Part shown: positions 36,735-48,018 of the stretch, in pieces | Position numbering within the stretch: the first letter of the stretch is position 1 | Layout: every line of letters begins with the position of its first letter | Source of the DNA: Melastoma dodecandrum | Taxonomy: Eukaryota > Streptophyta > Magnoliopsida > Myrtales > Melastomataceae | Direction: 5' to 3' | DNA: 64,000 nt | NCBI GenBank assembly: GCA_029817715.1 | Contig: JARUPY010000551.1 | Coordinates: 124,001-188,000, forward strand | Program-made: the position numbers and the translations under genes | The notes under the pieces: generated by a model | Seen by the model: only the letters and a program-made list of their open reading frames with translations | Told to the model about the DNA's origin: nothing | The model's database searches: none

Positions 36735-39700
36735 TCACAGCAAGCCAGCTTCCTTCAACGCATCTTTGAAGGCTTCCTCACTGTCCCATGGTGTAACCTG
36801 CATCAATGCACGTTATTAAGCAACAAAGGTATAGGTAAGATTATGGAACTAGAAAAACTAGACAGCAATGATAATACCTCCTTGACTTGGACAGCAAAAT
36901 GCTGCTCGATTTTCGCCATGATCTCATGTTCCCTATTGTCACAGATCAAGTTGAAAACCGCTCCTGCAAACATCATTAGACATTTCATGGTCAAACACCT
37001 CCCTACAAGAACTTGTCAATGCCCGGAACTCACGTATAGTTCTCAGGATCAATAAAGGTCATTTGGACAAACCAGTGATTTCACTGGTTAAGCTATAACT
37101 TCCCAACCATGCACAGCTTTTAAAACCCATTGAAGAATCAATTTTTGCTCCAACTCGAGACAACTCAGTTAAGAAGAATGATGCCTCTCATGACAAGAAC
37201 ACTACTCTTTGAGCCCCTGCAGCTCTTTCAGAAGTACTGGCAGATAACTACAATGGAAGTAACATGATCAAGGATAAAAAGCTAACAAAGGTTAAACTTT
37301 CTGAAACAACTAGTAGTACAGAAGAAAAATCAAGCAATACTGAGCTGAATATTACCCCCATACAGTAACAAGCAATTACTCATAATTACCCATAGATTAC
37401 TGCAGAAAATAAATAGAAGGAGGAAGTCGTCCTACCTTTGCGCCCAAAGCGCCCTGCCCTTCCAATTCTATGCAAATACACCTCATAATCGGGCTCTGAA
37501 CGAGTATTATACTTCACTGGAAGAGTATAGTTGATGACCAAATTCACCTATAGATAGCAACCCCACAGGCTATGAGATGGTTTCAAATACATTTAAAAAC
37601 AGGGTGCACTTTAACATTATGCAGATAATGAGAAAGAGATTTTTGAGTTGACCAACAAGTTGGCACAGATCACCTGTTGCTGATCAAAACCTCTAGCAAG
37701 GAGGTCAGTCGATATGAGAACTTGTGTTAATCCAGCTTGGAATTCCTGAATGATTTTGTTTCTATCTTCTTGCCTTAAAGCGCCTTGTATTGTGGTAACC
37801 TCATATCCAAGCTCAACAAGGGCTTTATGAAGAGCAGCAGCACTATGTCTCGAGTGGACAAAGATTATCGTCTGCCCAACACTCTCCCCAAGTTCAAGAA
37901 TTCTTCCTTTAATCACATTGACTTTAGCCAGTTCATCAGGGCAATGCACCTTGAACTGCTTGAGTGCCTCCAAGGAAAGTTCTTCTTTCTTGACAAAAAG
38001 CTGATTGCCATCCTTTGTCACTCTTGTCACGAAGTTCCTAACTGTGTCATTAAAAGTCGCAGAAAACAGAAGAACCTAATCCAGAACAACCCACTATAAG
38101 CAACCAAAAGAAAGTTAAAATAAATGAAAAAGAAAGCAAACTTAGACAGAAAAAGATAAACAATATAAACATCCATACAGCACAGAATCATACTTTAAGC
38201 ACTTGGCAACACATGTCCAGGTGATTCTGAAGAACAAAAGTCAAGCATTGAAGAATTCATTTTTTGACACCAGCATAGTCTGCCTAATGATCACGAATTT
38301 GATAGATAAGACTATTTCAGCAGGTAGAAACAAAAATAAAGATTCGTTTTAACTCAATTAAATGATGAAAGATTCTTTCAGAACAAAGAACAAGCTCCGT
38401 ATATTATTCACATTAATCAAATGTCTTTCATGTAATGTCTATAACTCGGCACTGAACAATCAAGGATATACATCTGGGCACTTCGTCAGTAACATTCCTA
38501 ATTGATTGTCCAAGCAAAGGGGCCTCCTAGTAAGTGATCTATTGGTAAGCAAACCATTATTATTTCAAAGCGTCAAAGTACCGAAACAATGCCAGAGGCC
38601 CCAATAGTTATTTTGAAACAATTTTATAAAAAAAGGTAACTGCTTCAAACAAGAACAATGAATGCTAAACATCACTTCTGCCAACAAACCTGGCATCTGG
38701 AATTCACTTTCTCAATATCCCTGATGATTCTCAAGGAGTCGTCCTTGAACCCATCCTGCATCCGCAAAATTAGCAAAACCCATTTCCAAACATCAGAAAT
38801 ACAGGCCAATACACTTCTATACTAAAATTGAGAAGTTCTAGAGAATACAAGGTCATAACCATGAACTCACTGTTTTCTGGAGAAACTATTCATTAACAAT
38901 AACAGTTATATCCATGGAGCAAGTAATGCTAATCTATCATAACTTCCCACAACCCTATATGCCTCATATTCTATCCATGTCAAATTTTCTTATCACTGTC
39001 GAAATTTTTGTGTTTCCATTTAGTTCCTTGCAATATTAACCTGAACATATTACCTAGAACTGTAAGTAAAGATTCTTTATCTGATAAAACTAAGCAAGGT
39101 CATCAGTTCCCTATTCAGATATAACAGCACTACCAACACGTAAGAAAAAGCTCGGTTGCTTAGATAATGCAACAAATGAAGTACAAGGACACTTTGGAAA
39201 AGAATAAAGCCCAATCCTTCCTTGCTGTTCCATGGTATGCAGACATACTAAATTCACACAGATAGCAGTCACTTGCTACTGGCCACCTCAGGAGCAATTA
39301 ACAACACAACAAACAGTATAGATCACATTGTGCTCTAAGAACAATACAATAAAATTAATGATACCCCGTAAACGTTACCTCTGCAAGCATATGGTCAGCT
39401 TCATCAAATACAAGGATTTTAATATGACTGGCGCCCAGTTTCTTATAAAGCATCCAATTCTTAATAGTACCCGGTGTGCCTATCACAACTTGCGCTGTCA
39501 CAGGGGGGCGTTTTGACACAGGAACGTGGTTACTGGTATCCATTGGCACAGCACATTCAGCAAGGATTCCAGTGTACTTGCCCATTTTCTGAAGCACCGC
39601 CATGTTCTGCAAAAACCGATTCAAGTCTTATAATGGTAACAGAGAAAGCAAAGCTCGCCCCCATAACCCGCATTGACGAACAGGGGCTGCTGTACTAGCA

Positions 39701-40437
39701 ACTGCATAAACTATGAAACCACTATTAGAAGGCCTTAGCATAGTTAAAACCTGGATTGCTAATTCTCGGGTAGGGCAAACACAGAGCGCCTGAGGGGCTC
39801 TAATATTTGGATCAACGCGGCTCAACATTCCGAGCACGAAACAAGTCGTCTTTCCAGAACCATTATGCGCTTGGGCAATCAGATCCTTGTGTGGAGGGGT
39901 CAAGATCATGGGCAAACTGATAGCTTGAATTTTACTTGGCTTCTGGAACTTCATCTCCACATATATACCCTTCAACAGCTCCGCGGAGAGGTTCAAATCC
40001 TCGAAAGTCTTCGCTGATGAGTAAGGCGTGTCGCCAGAAGTAACCTTTCGGGGCCAAAAAAACAAATCACAATTCGCAAAAACCAAACCAAAGATCGAAT
40101 GGGGACTCATAAACCCTAAGGGCCAAGCAAGGGCTACATCCGGACTAACCGCAGTAATGCTCGAATCTTCCGCATCGTCGAGCCGCCTTCCACTTCCATC
40201 TGCAGCCGGCTCATCGGAATCGTCTGCGAAATCATTGATCTTCTTCTTGCTCTCGTCTATGGTCAGGGACTTGATGTTCAGCTCCTCCGCTTCCGCTTCC
40301 TTCGTCTCCTCATTCGGAGATTCATCCGCCACGTCCCCCCAAGAGAACTTCGTCTCCTTGGGAGCAGCCGGTCCGGCCTCCGAGGCAGGCACCGTCGGCG
40401 GGGGCGTCGTGGCGGTGTCGCTCGTTGAGTCGGCCAT
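36735..40437 (-). CDS. LOS4: DEAD-box RNA helicase LOS4 (RH38, Dbp5 orthologue)
   Basis: ATP-dependent RNA helicase of the nuclear pore that remodels mRNPs during mRNA export; Arabidopsis los4 mutants have altered temperature responses. Exons: 40437-40150, 40044-39751, 39606-39379, 38755-38690, 38075-37674, 37547-37436, 36963-36878, 36797-36735. They total 1539 nt (512 aa; Arabidopsis LOS4 is about 496). All motifs are seen: Q motif FQKPSKIQA (about 128-137), Walker A AHNGSGKT (155-162), PTRELAIQ (187-194), GTPG (237-240), DEAD (262-265), SAT (297-299), [17 protein letters not shown] and [10 protein letters not shown] (452-461). The acidic N-terminus (about 95 aa) is the usual Dbp5-type leader. 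I chose the ATG giving MADSTSD rather than an upstream in-frame ATG at 40479, by comparison with LOS4. Intron 1 (105 nt) is open and in frame; see findings. Confidence 0.95.
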
Positions 40438-41246
40438 AAGAAAATTCCCGATTCGGGTGATCGTCGTCGGTCGCCTCATAAATATAAACAGGGTGAATTA
40501 CAAAATGCACCTCGTATTTTGTTACTTTCGCAATAATGGATTCAAGATTTGAAATTGTACCAAATAAGTCCTAACTCGCTAGGCGAAAATAACTAGTGAA
40601 ATTAGCAAGATGTCATCTAAAAGTTACGTGGCGTTCTAGAAAGGCCGCCCCCGGATAAAAAAGCGGGTACATTTTCCAGTCCAGAAAGTTCCGACTTCAA
40701 AATGACGCGACCGTCGGCCCATTAATGTGATTTATGTTAATCGTGGGATCATATGTCATATGTAATAATAAAAGAAAAATACCCACCAAACTCGTATATT
40801 TTATTAAAACGATTCATCTTTTTCGTACGGACTTTACCAATGGAAACTAAAAGATGTACGACAACATCACTTCACCCACAAGCCAAAAAAAAAGAAATTG
40901 GACAATAATACAGTGTGTTGTTTTGTCTTGCACGTTCCGCCATACGTTCAAAGTTTCAAATCTATATATTTTTTCTAATTGTTGTTTTGCAATATGTTAT
41001 CCAAGTTTTCGGACATGAAAGTAACTTCCGATACTTTTCCCACCAATCGAAAGAAACCGAGCATTGCCAATCTAATAGTTGGAGGCAAAATAATAGAAAA
41101 ACTTATAGGTTGAAAAGACAAGTGATAATTTTTGGCGTAATTGGGAGTTTATTACATCATCAACATCGCCATGAATATGGATGGGACTTCCTGTTTACCC
41201 TGTCTCGCTTATGATCGGGCGTTGAGATTCCAGTCGCACGGGAGGA
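40438..41246. promoter_or_regulatory. Shared divergent promoter region, LOS4 / aspartic protease
   Basis: The two genes are head-to-head with 809 bp between start codons. The region holds GGCCCA at 40716-40721, a motif common in promoters of housekeeping genes, and no transposon or open gene. Co-regulation is only an inference from the arrangement. Confidence 0.4.
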
Positions 41247-43443
41247 ATGAGGGGATTGCTGCCGATGAGTCCTGTCCATGCAGCGTCCAGCGTCATGCTA
41301 GTAGCCTTGCTGCTGTTGGAAGAGTTCCGCTGTGTGATCCCGACGACCGTCCTACAGCTCCAGAGACTTTCGCCGACCGAACGGGAATTTAATCTCGAGG
41401 AGGCCCGGATTCGCGATCGAGCCAGGCATGGCAGAAACCTGCAAGGTTTCCCTGAGGGTGTTGTCAGCTTGCCGGTTCAAGGCTCGTCCAATCCGCTCAA
41501 TTCTGGGTCATCTCCCAATACACCCAGATTCTGTCATTTCTCTCTGTTTTCTAGTCAATCGCGGTGTAACGTGGAATCGCCGCAGGATTTATCTCACGAA
41601 GGTGAGACTCGGTAACCCGCCGAGGGAATTCAGGGTGCAGATTGATACTGGAAGCGACGTCCTGTGGATTGCTTGCAGCTCTTGCATAAATTGTCCCACC
41701 ACGAGCGGACTTGGCGTACAGAATCTCCTAACCTGAATGTTTCGTTCGGAGCAACACCATACTCGGTGATTCTCATTTTGGCTGGTTAATGACAGATCGC
41801 ACTCGACTACTTGGATCCTGCCAGCTCTTCCACGGCTTCTGTCGTCTCTTGTTCAGACCCGATGTGCACGTCTGGAGTTCCGACTGCTGCCACGGAGTGC
41901 CTCATCAATAACAACCAGTGTGGCTATTCCTTCAGATACGGCGATGGGAGCGGAACATCTGGATTCTATGTGTCCGATGAGCTACATTTTGACATGACCC
42001 TCAAAACATCCTCTGTTGTCAATTCTTCGGCTTCAGTTACTTTTGGGTGTAGCACGGAACAAACGGGAGAATTGACAAAGACTGAAAAGGCGATCGATGG
42101 GATCTTCGGGTTCGGGAGAGGTCCCCTATCTGTAGTCTCACAGCTGTCTTCACGGGAAGTAATCCCTAAAGTGTTCTCACACTGCCTGAAAGGAGACAGC
42201 GACGGAGGTGGTCTACTGGTTCTCGGAGAGATCCTGGAGCCTAATATTGTCTACACTCCAATGCTTCCATCCAAGTAAGTCTCAGATTTTTCCGGCAACA
42301 ACAGCATGTTCTGTTTCGCTGAAATCCCACCAACACATCTTATATACCCGCAATCGTGTAAAGGTATTGCCAAAAATTGAGATTTGACTCGTTTTTGCAT
42401 ACCGACATTTTTCAGGACTCACTACAATTTGAATCTGCAGAGCATATCAGTAAAAGAAACGGTCTTGCCGATAGATCCATCAGTTTTTGTCACCTCAAAC
42501 AGACAAGGGACGATCGTCGATTCAGGAACAACTCTCACATACCTCCTAGGAGATGCATATGATCACTTTGTTGCTGCTGTGAGTTCAAACTCTCTATTTT
42601 TCTTGTCTTCTAGTTTGGTAAATTCCTCAACTCGAGCTAAAATTTTGTGCAGATAAACGAGGCTGTTACGGGACAAGTAACTTTGTCTAATTCGAATGGA
42701 AGCCCCTGCTATCTGGTGACTTCAAGGTTTATTCTCGAACCCTGTCGTGCAATACTAAAATGAGACGAACGAATTCTGAGATTGCTGCTTCTTTCCTTTT
42801 CTTATTAGCTTATCAGGTATTTTCCCACCGGCAAGCTTGAACTTTGCCGGCAACACATCCATGAAACTGAAACCGAATGACTACCTCGTGTATACTGGTT
42901 TGGTGGTAAGTTCTGGAGTCCTCATTGGTTATCTCGTCTCTTCTCCCTCGTGAAATCATCGGTTATTGAGTTACGACCCCGATCGAGTTTTTCTCAGGGA
43001 GGCATTGCTCAATGGTGCATCGGCTTTGAGAGAATTCAACAAGGAACCATGATTCTAGGAGGTACAACAACCCCTTTTGATGACCTGCAATTTGACCCGG
43101 TCATTTGATCTGAGTCTGACCTCCGTTCTTTGAACAGATCTAGTCCTGAAAGACAAGATCGTCGTGTACGATCTGGCAAGGCGGCAGATTGGCTGGGCCG
43201 AACACGACTGTAAGCCTTTCCCCCTTCGAGATCACATATGGCCTGTGTTTTGCTGTCGCAATCCGTCGAGTTCATTCCCGGTCCCCTTTTGATCCAGGCT
43301 CGAGATCCGTGAACGTGTCGATGACGTACGCACGGGGCGAGTCCATCCTCTCAGCTCAACCTCCATCAAACTGTCCCGGTCATTGGATATTGCTTCTTTG
43401 GCCCGTATTGACAATCCAAATGATTATTTTGAACATTCTGTGA
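41247..43443 (+). CDS. Pepsin-type (A1) aspartic protease, probably GPI-anchored
   Basis: Endopeptidase of the plant A1 family, closest by memory to Arabidopsis aspartic proteinase 36 and 39 (pollen, cell surface). Exons: 41247-41506, 41586-41715, 41796-42274, 42416-42578, 42653-42726, 42809-42905, 42998-43061, 43138-43209, 43298-43443. They join in phase to 494 aa. An N-terminal hydrophobic segment ([11 protein letters not shown]) acts as signal peptide. The first catalytic site is IDTGSDVLW (Asp about 107) and the second [10 protein letters not shown] (Asp about 325). Typical plant Cys-rich blocks are CSSCINCP and [17 protein letters not shown]. The C-terminus ends in a hydrophobic tail ([19 protein letters not shown]), as expected for a GPI signal. 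Both catalytic aspartates are present. The donor of exon 1 (GG|GTCATC) is weak but the phase and family sequence support it. Confidence 0.9.
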
Positions 43444-45158
43444 AATTGTTAATTTCGTTCATTCATTTTGATTCATTCAACTTAGATCTTAGGAATATTT
43501 ATTTTGTTCATATGATTAAAATTTGTTGTCGGACTGCATTGCAAGTGAATTTATTTTATTATTTTTACTAATACATAATGTATATTCATGCACTCAATCT
43601 TTTCGTTATCGGTACGTTCTCCTTAAACCACCAACACCCTTGCTAAATAAATTTAAAAAGAAAACAATCGCTCTGCCCAGGAGTCGGCTGATTTTACTCA
43701 TCATGCCATCCTAACTGAGCAGCCCAAGTCAGAAGATGCAACAGCAGTCGAGGTAGAAGATCCAATGTCTCCAACCACGGTGCAGACTCCGTTTCTGGTT
43801 CCTATTCCGACTTCGATGACGCTCCCTGAAAGCGCTGCAGGGGAGGAGCCTGAATTTGTCGTGAAAGGGGAGATGCGTCCATTTATTGGCACAAAAAGCT
43901 GCTCGCAACCATATAATTAATTATCAAGGCAATACAGGATGGTGAGAGGATAAAGCTGTTAAAAACGAATATACAGTAATACACCTAAGAGTTCGAGCTT
44001 ATCCGTGAGCTTGTCAACGAAACCTGTAATCTTCTTGCAATCTGATTCTCATTACAGGGTCCCACAATTTTCGCCCCGGGAGGTTTGTGAGATTATGATC
44101 GTCCATGGATAGACATGCATAAGTCACAAGTGATGATATCCTATCAAGTGCGCGATAACAGATGCCATGACATTGCCGATTGGAAAAATCCAACAATCCA
44201 AGGACACAATGAGCTGATGAGTTTCTGGATAGGAATACATCTGCGGAGAATATTCGTACTGCCGGTTCAGTGTCATCTTAACTGCTGCTTGCTTTTATTG
44301 TCACTGTCACGGTTTCATTCTTATCCAAGATCAAAGGCGCAACTACGTTGTGCGCGTATTATGTCGGTTGCTAAAATAACAAATATAAAGTGTTGCACAA
44401 TGGAGTTAAATGGTGGCCTCAGTTTGGGGTGCCCTATGGCAAGGAACTGCGTCGTCGTCTGTTGGATATGTTCATGCTCATCCTGTAAGCACAAAGTCCA
44501 TTCGCCAACCATCACATTGTTGTCCTAACGCGTTGTAGCTGATGTGAACTATACAGTATGTAGATGTGAGACAATGTGAAGAAGGCCATACGTTTTATTC
44601 ACTGAGTTTCAGATTTGTCATCATGTTATGGGACATCAACATTTTAATCTGACTTTTGTAATTGAGTAAAGGGACTCCTCATCTTTCTTGTATTACTTCT
44701 TGATGAATTTAAACGCCTGACACTATTCAGTTGAAATGTGCAGCGTTTGTGCCGCATTTGCATGCATAATCCTTCTCCCTCTTCCTTCAGCTTCAGCCGA
44801 GCTGGACTTTCGGCCCAATCGTGGTTGGACGATTCACGTGGCTCCACGGTGGCAGGGAAGTCCCCGTCACACAGCCTCAAACCAATCACACTGCCGCCTC
44901 CCACATGGGCACCATCACCCCCGCCCCACCATGATTCTTGTCTTTTATATCCTTTTTAAGGTAAAAGGCCCTTGATTTTTGCTGTTTCCTGCAGCATCTG
45001 TTTCTCCACATCTATATATCTCTTATCAAATAATAAGCATCTCCCAGTTTGGTCTTTACTTTTGTTAGCAGTACGCCTTCCTTTACTGACCCTGACTAGG
45101 GCGATTGTTAGCACAACCTCGTCAAGGAGGAGGGAAGCAAGCAAGCACTAGTCTCCAA
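43444..45158. other. Spacer between the protease and the TIGR01589-type gene
   Basis: The interval 43665-43919 reads like coding sequence on the plus strand but has no start codon and no recognised family; see findings. A G-box (CACGTG, 44835-44840) lies 320 bp before the next gene. The block 44800-44940 is similar to 47105-47200, part of a tandem duplication. The remainder shows nothing I can name. Confidence 0.5.
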
Positions 45159-45558
45159 ATGGGGGATTCTTCATCTTTACCTTCGCCGTCGTCTCCTGCC
45201 TCATACATCCACTTGGTATTGTTAGATTCGTTTCTCCCTGGAATTTGTTTTAAGCATTTGTATTGATTTTCGGTGTTTGGTGTGTTGGGAGGATGAGTAG
45301 GTTCATAGGTTGATAGAGGAGTGCATCCTGTTCAACATGAACAAGGAGGAGTGCATGGATGCCCTCTCCAAGCATGCGCGCATCCAGCCCATCGTCACTT
45401 CCACGGTTTGGAAGGGGTTGGAGAAGGAGAACCCGGGATTCTTCGACGCCTATGCCAAACAGAGAAGGGAAACTACGGTGACTACTACTTCTCGCGAGGC
45501 GAACATACGGAGACTCCAGGAGCTGATCTCGGACGATCCTGCCAAACTCAAGCTCTGA
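45159..45558 (+). CDS. Small plant-specific protein with a TIGR01589-type domain
   Basis: Two exons, 45159-45215 and 45301-45558, give 104 aa. The N-terminus is Ser/Pro-rich (MGDSSSLPSPSSPASYIHL). Exon 2 encodes a helical domain beginning VHRLIEECILFNMNKEEC, with a central TSTVWKGLEKENPGFFDAY and a charged C-terminal helix. This matches, from memory, the roughly 57-residue plant-only domain catalogued as TIGR01589 (pattern V-x2-LIE-x-C, later VW-x-LE-x-EN-x2-FF-x-AY). Function is unknown. No signal peptide or membrane span. A decayed copy lies 2.4 kb downstream, and a G-box in the promoter is shared by both. Confidence 0.8.
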
Positions 45559-47583
45559 CTAATGAATTGTATTTGTGTAATAAATGTGATTAAGTTATTT
45601 TTTTTACTTCTGCCAATAATTAAAGCAGAAGTAATTGTTGTGCTTTCCCAATGGCGCAATACTACTCTGCTCGGGAAAAAAACAAAGTTAAAAGAACGAT
45701 ACAGGCGAAAGTTAAGTCCAAACTGAATAGTGTGTCCTCCTCTATCCCCTGCGAGAGTGTCATTTTCGTTTTCTTATAGCATCCGTAAGACCTGTTTTTG
45801 TAAGAACGAATGCGTAAGAGATCAACTTGGGAGTTGTTATGGGAAACGGTAACATTACCTGCACCCAGATGCCTTGCTATTAAATTTACAGGATCATGTT
45901 GATCATGTATATGAGGTACAAGTCGATATTTAGAGATTGTATTCTAATTGGATTAAACACCACTAATGTGTAATATTGTGCCTCATCCGAGCTCTTTGCT
46001 AATCACGGAATTTTTTTGTTCAAAATTCTGGCAGAGTTTCCTCTGGATCACATTAGGATGGTCATTGGCGACTTAACTGCTGCCTGCTTTCACGTCGCTC
46101 GTGACATTTCTGCTCGATCTTAATTCACCAGCCCGTAAGCGCAACGATGTGGGGCACGTTGTTCGTGCCGGTGGCTGGATCGAATTGGAACTTAGCCTCA
46201 GTTATGGTGCCTCAGTGGATGAGTGGATGTCTTGTATGTTGTAGGGCATGTCCCTACTCGGGCTTTTAATGACAAAAGTCCCGGCCAACTTGTATGTTCC
46301 GTGATAGGAGGTTGTTCATCTGTCATCTTCACGAGGAATGTAATGGTCCGTTCTTGATGAGACGGAACTCGAAATACCATACCCACGGTGCTGCGAAATG
46401 AGGGAGTTTGAGTACTGTAACGATACAGCATAGAAAAGGAAATGAAAACCACAGAACCAAACTGCACACGACGACGTTCATCATCAAAACCTTCCCGGAT
46501 CAATTAATCAATGTTAAGACTCTTAATAACTAGAGACATAAACTCATTCTAAAAGAGGACGAAGTGGATATGTTATAACATTCATGACTCAAAACTTTCT
46601 ATTACCAAATGGATGCATCGTCTCGAATCAGTTCTCCCTTTCAGCTCATGACTTGTATCATCAAAGATTAGACGCGATTTGTTGGGAATGGAGAATCCCA
46701 GGTTTGATTCACATCTTTATTTCTTACCATCACCTTTATCATATATTGGACAATCATACAACCAATATGTTTTCGTTTCACAAAAAATGTTTCAATCAAG
46801 CGAACCTTTTAATTTCTCTCTTCGTCGCGTGGCCTTGGGGATAGAATCATGGGGAGGAAAGGGAGGCGCGCGCAGAGAGCATGCAGACCATGCGGATAAC
46901 ATGCGACGGCTGACTCCCAACGTTGAGAGAAAGCGTGATGTAAGTCGTTGTTGTAATACGGTATATTGATTAAGTGTGCTTGTCATGCATTAAAAATGAT
47001 TAGATTTTGTTCTCAATGGTACGATCATTCGTACGTCAAAATCTAATCAAATATGTTATGATGCGTTAAATTTAAATGAGATATATCGAATACCTATTTT
47101 ATGAAAGCTGAGCTGGACGATTCACGTGGGCTTGCCACGCTGTCGGTCAAAGTCCCCCCGTCAACATGCCCCCACCCCTCCCACATGGGCACATATCAGG
47201 ACAATGTGATATTTATCGAGAACCAGATTTTTTAGAATTTTGACCAATCGAGGTATGGGGACTTGGGCGTTTTAGGTTCTAAACCCTTTCAACACTTTTC
47301 TTCAAACTCATGTTTATATTAACTTCCACCTCTAATATTAGGTGAAAAATTCTGAGCTGGCCTAATTCTCAAGTCCAACGTATAAGTCCAATAAAACATA
47401 CTCTAAAATCGAGTAGTTAAGTCTTTTTTTTTTTAAATAAGACTTATGTTTGGTGACAACCTTTTGACACGCACCAAAAATCTAACCCATTCAACTCTTT
47501 TCTTTTTCCAAACCCCCTTTTTACTCTCCCCCAGCTTCTAGCCACTGTCGTAACAAAGCTTGGAGCAGCAGCATCAGCCTCCG
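45559..47583. other. Spacer between the TIGR01589-type gene and its decayed copy
   Basis: No gene recognised. The segment 46070-46200 has patchy similarity to 44275-44450 (for example CTTAACTGCTGC then TGCTTT). The segment 47113-47200 is clearly similar to 44826-44915, sharing GGACGATTCACGTGG with a G-box at 47123-47128. This supports a tandem duplication that includes the upstream region. Confidence 0.5.
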
Positions 47584-48018
47584 ACGGGCGATCCCTCGGC
47601 TTCTTTGGCATCCGCCTCGTACATCCACATGGTATTGTTGGACTTGTGTTCTATTCCCTGTCGAAAGAGAGGGGATGATTTCGTATTGGGTGCGGTCTAA
47701 TAGTAGTTAGTACTCGTATTTGGATGTTTCTTTCGTGGGGGTTGGATGAGAAGGTGCATAGGCTGATAGAGGAATGAATGCATTCACTACATGAGCAAGG
47801 AGGAGTGCATGAATGTCCTCTCCGAGCATGCTAACATCCTTCCCCACGTCACTTCCACGGTTTGGAAGGAGTTGGAGAAGGAGAACTCGGTCTTCTTTGA
47901 TGCCTATGCTAAACAGAGAAAGGAAACCACGACGACTGCTTCTCACGAGGCGAATAGGCAGAGGCTCAGGGAGATGCTCTCCTCCAACTCCACCAAACTC
48001 CCAGCCCCGGCTCGATAG
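47584..48018 (+). pseudogene. Tandem duplicate of the TIGR01589-type gene, start lost and frame broken
   Basis: Exon 1 (47584-47631) aligns with the intact gene through the donor (..SYIHM|GTATTGTT), but its start codon is ACG instead of ATG. Exon 2 begins at 47754 with VHRLIEE, then meets TGA at 47775-47777, and a net one-base insertion follows before 47791. From the internal ATG at 47791 the rest is open to 48018 (75 codons) and still very similar to the parent: VTSTVWKELEKEN, FFDAYAKQRKET. Either a pseudogene or a shortened protein from the internal ATG; the lost start and the stop favour a pseudogene. Confidence 0.75.

Noticed and set aside
40477..40479. Upstream in-frame ATG for LOS4
   Set aside because: LOS4 proteins begin at the MAD-type start used here; the extra 14 residues are unlike the family.
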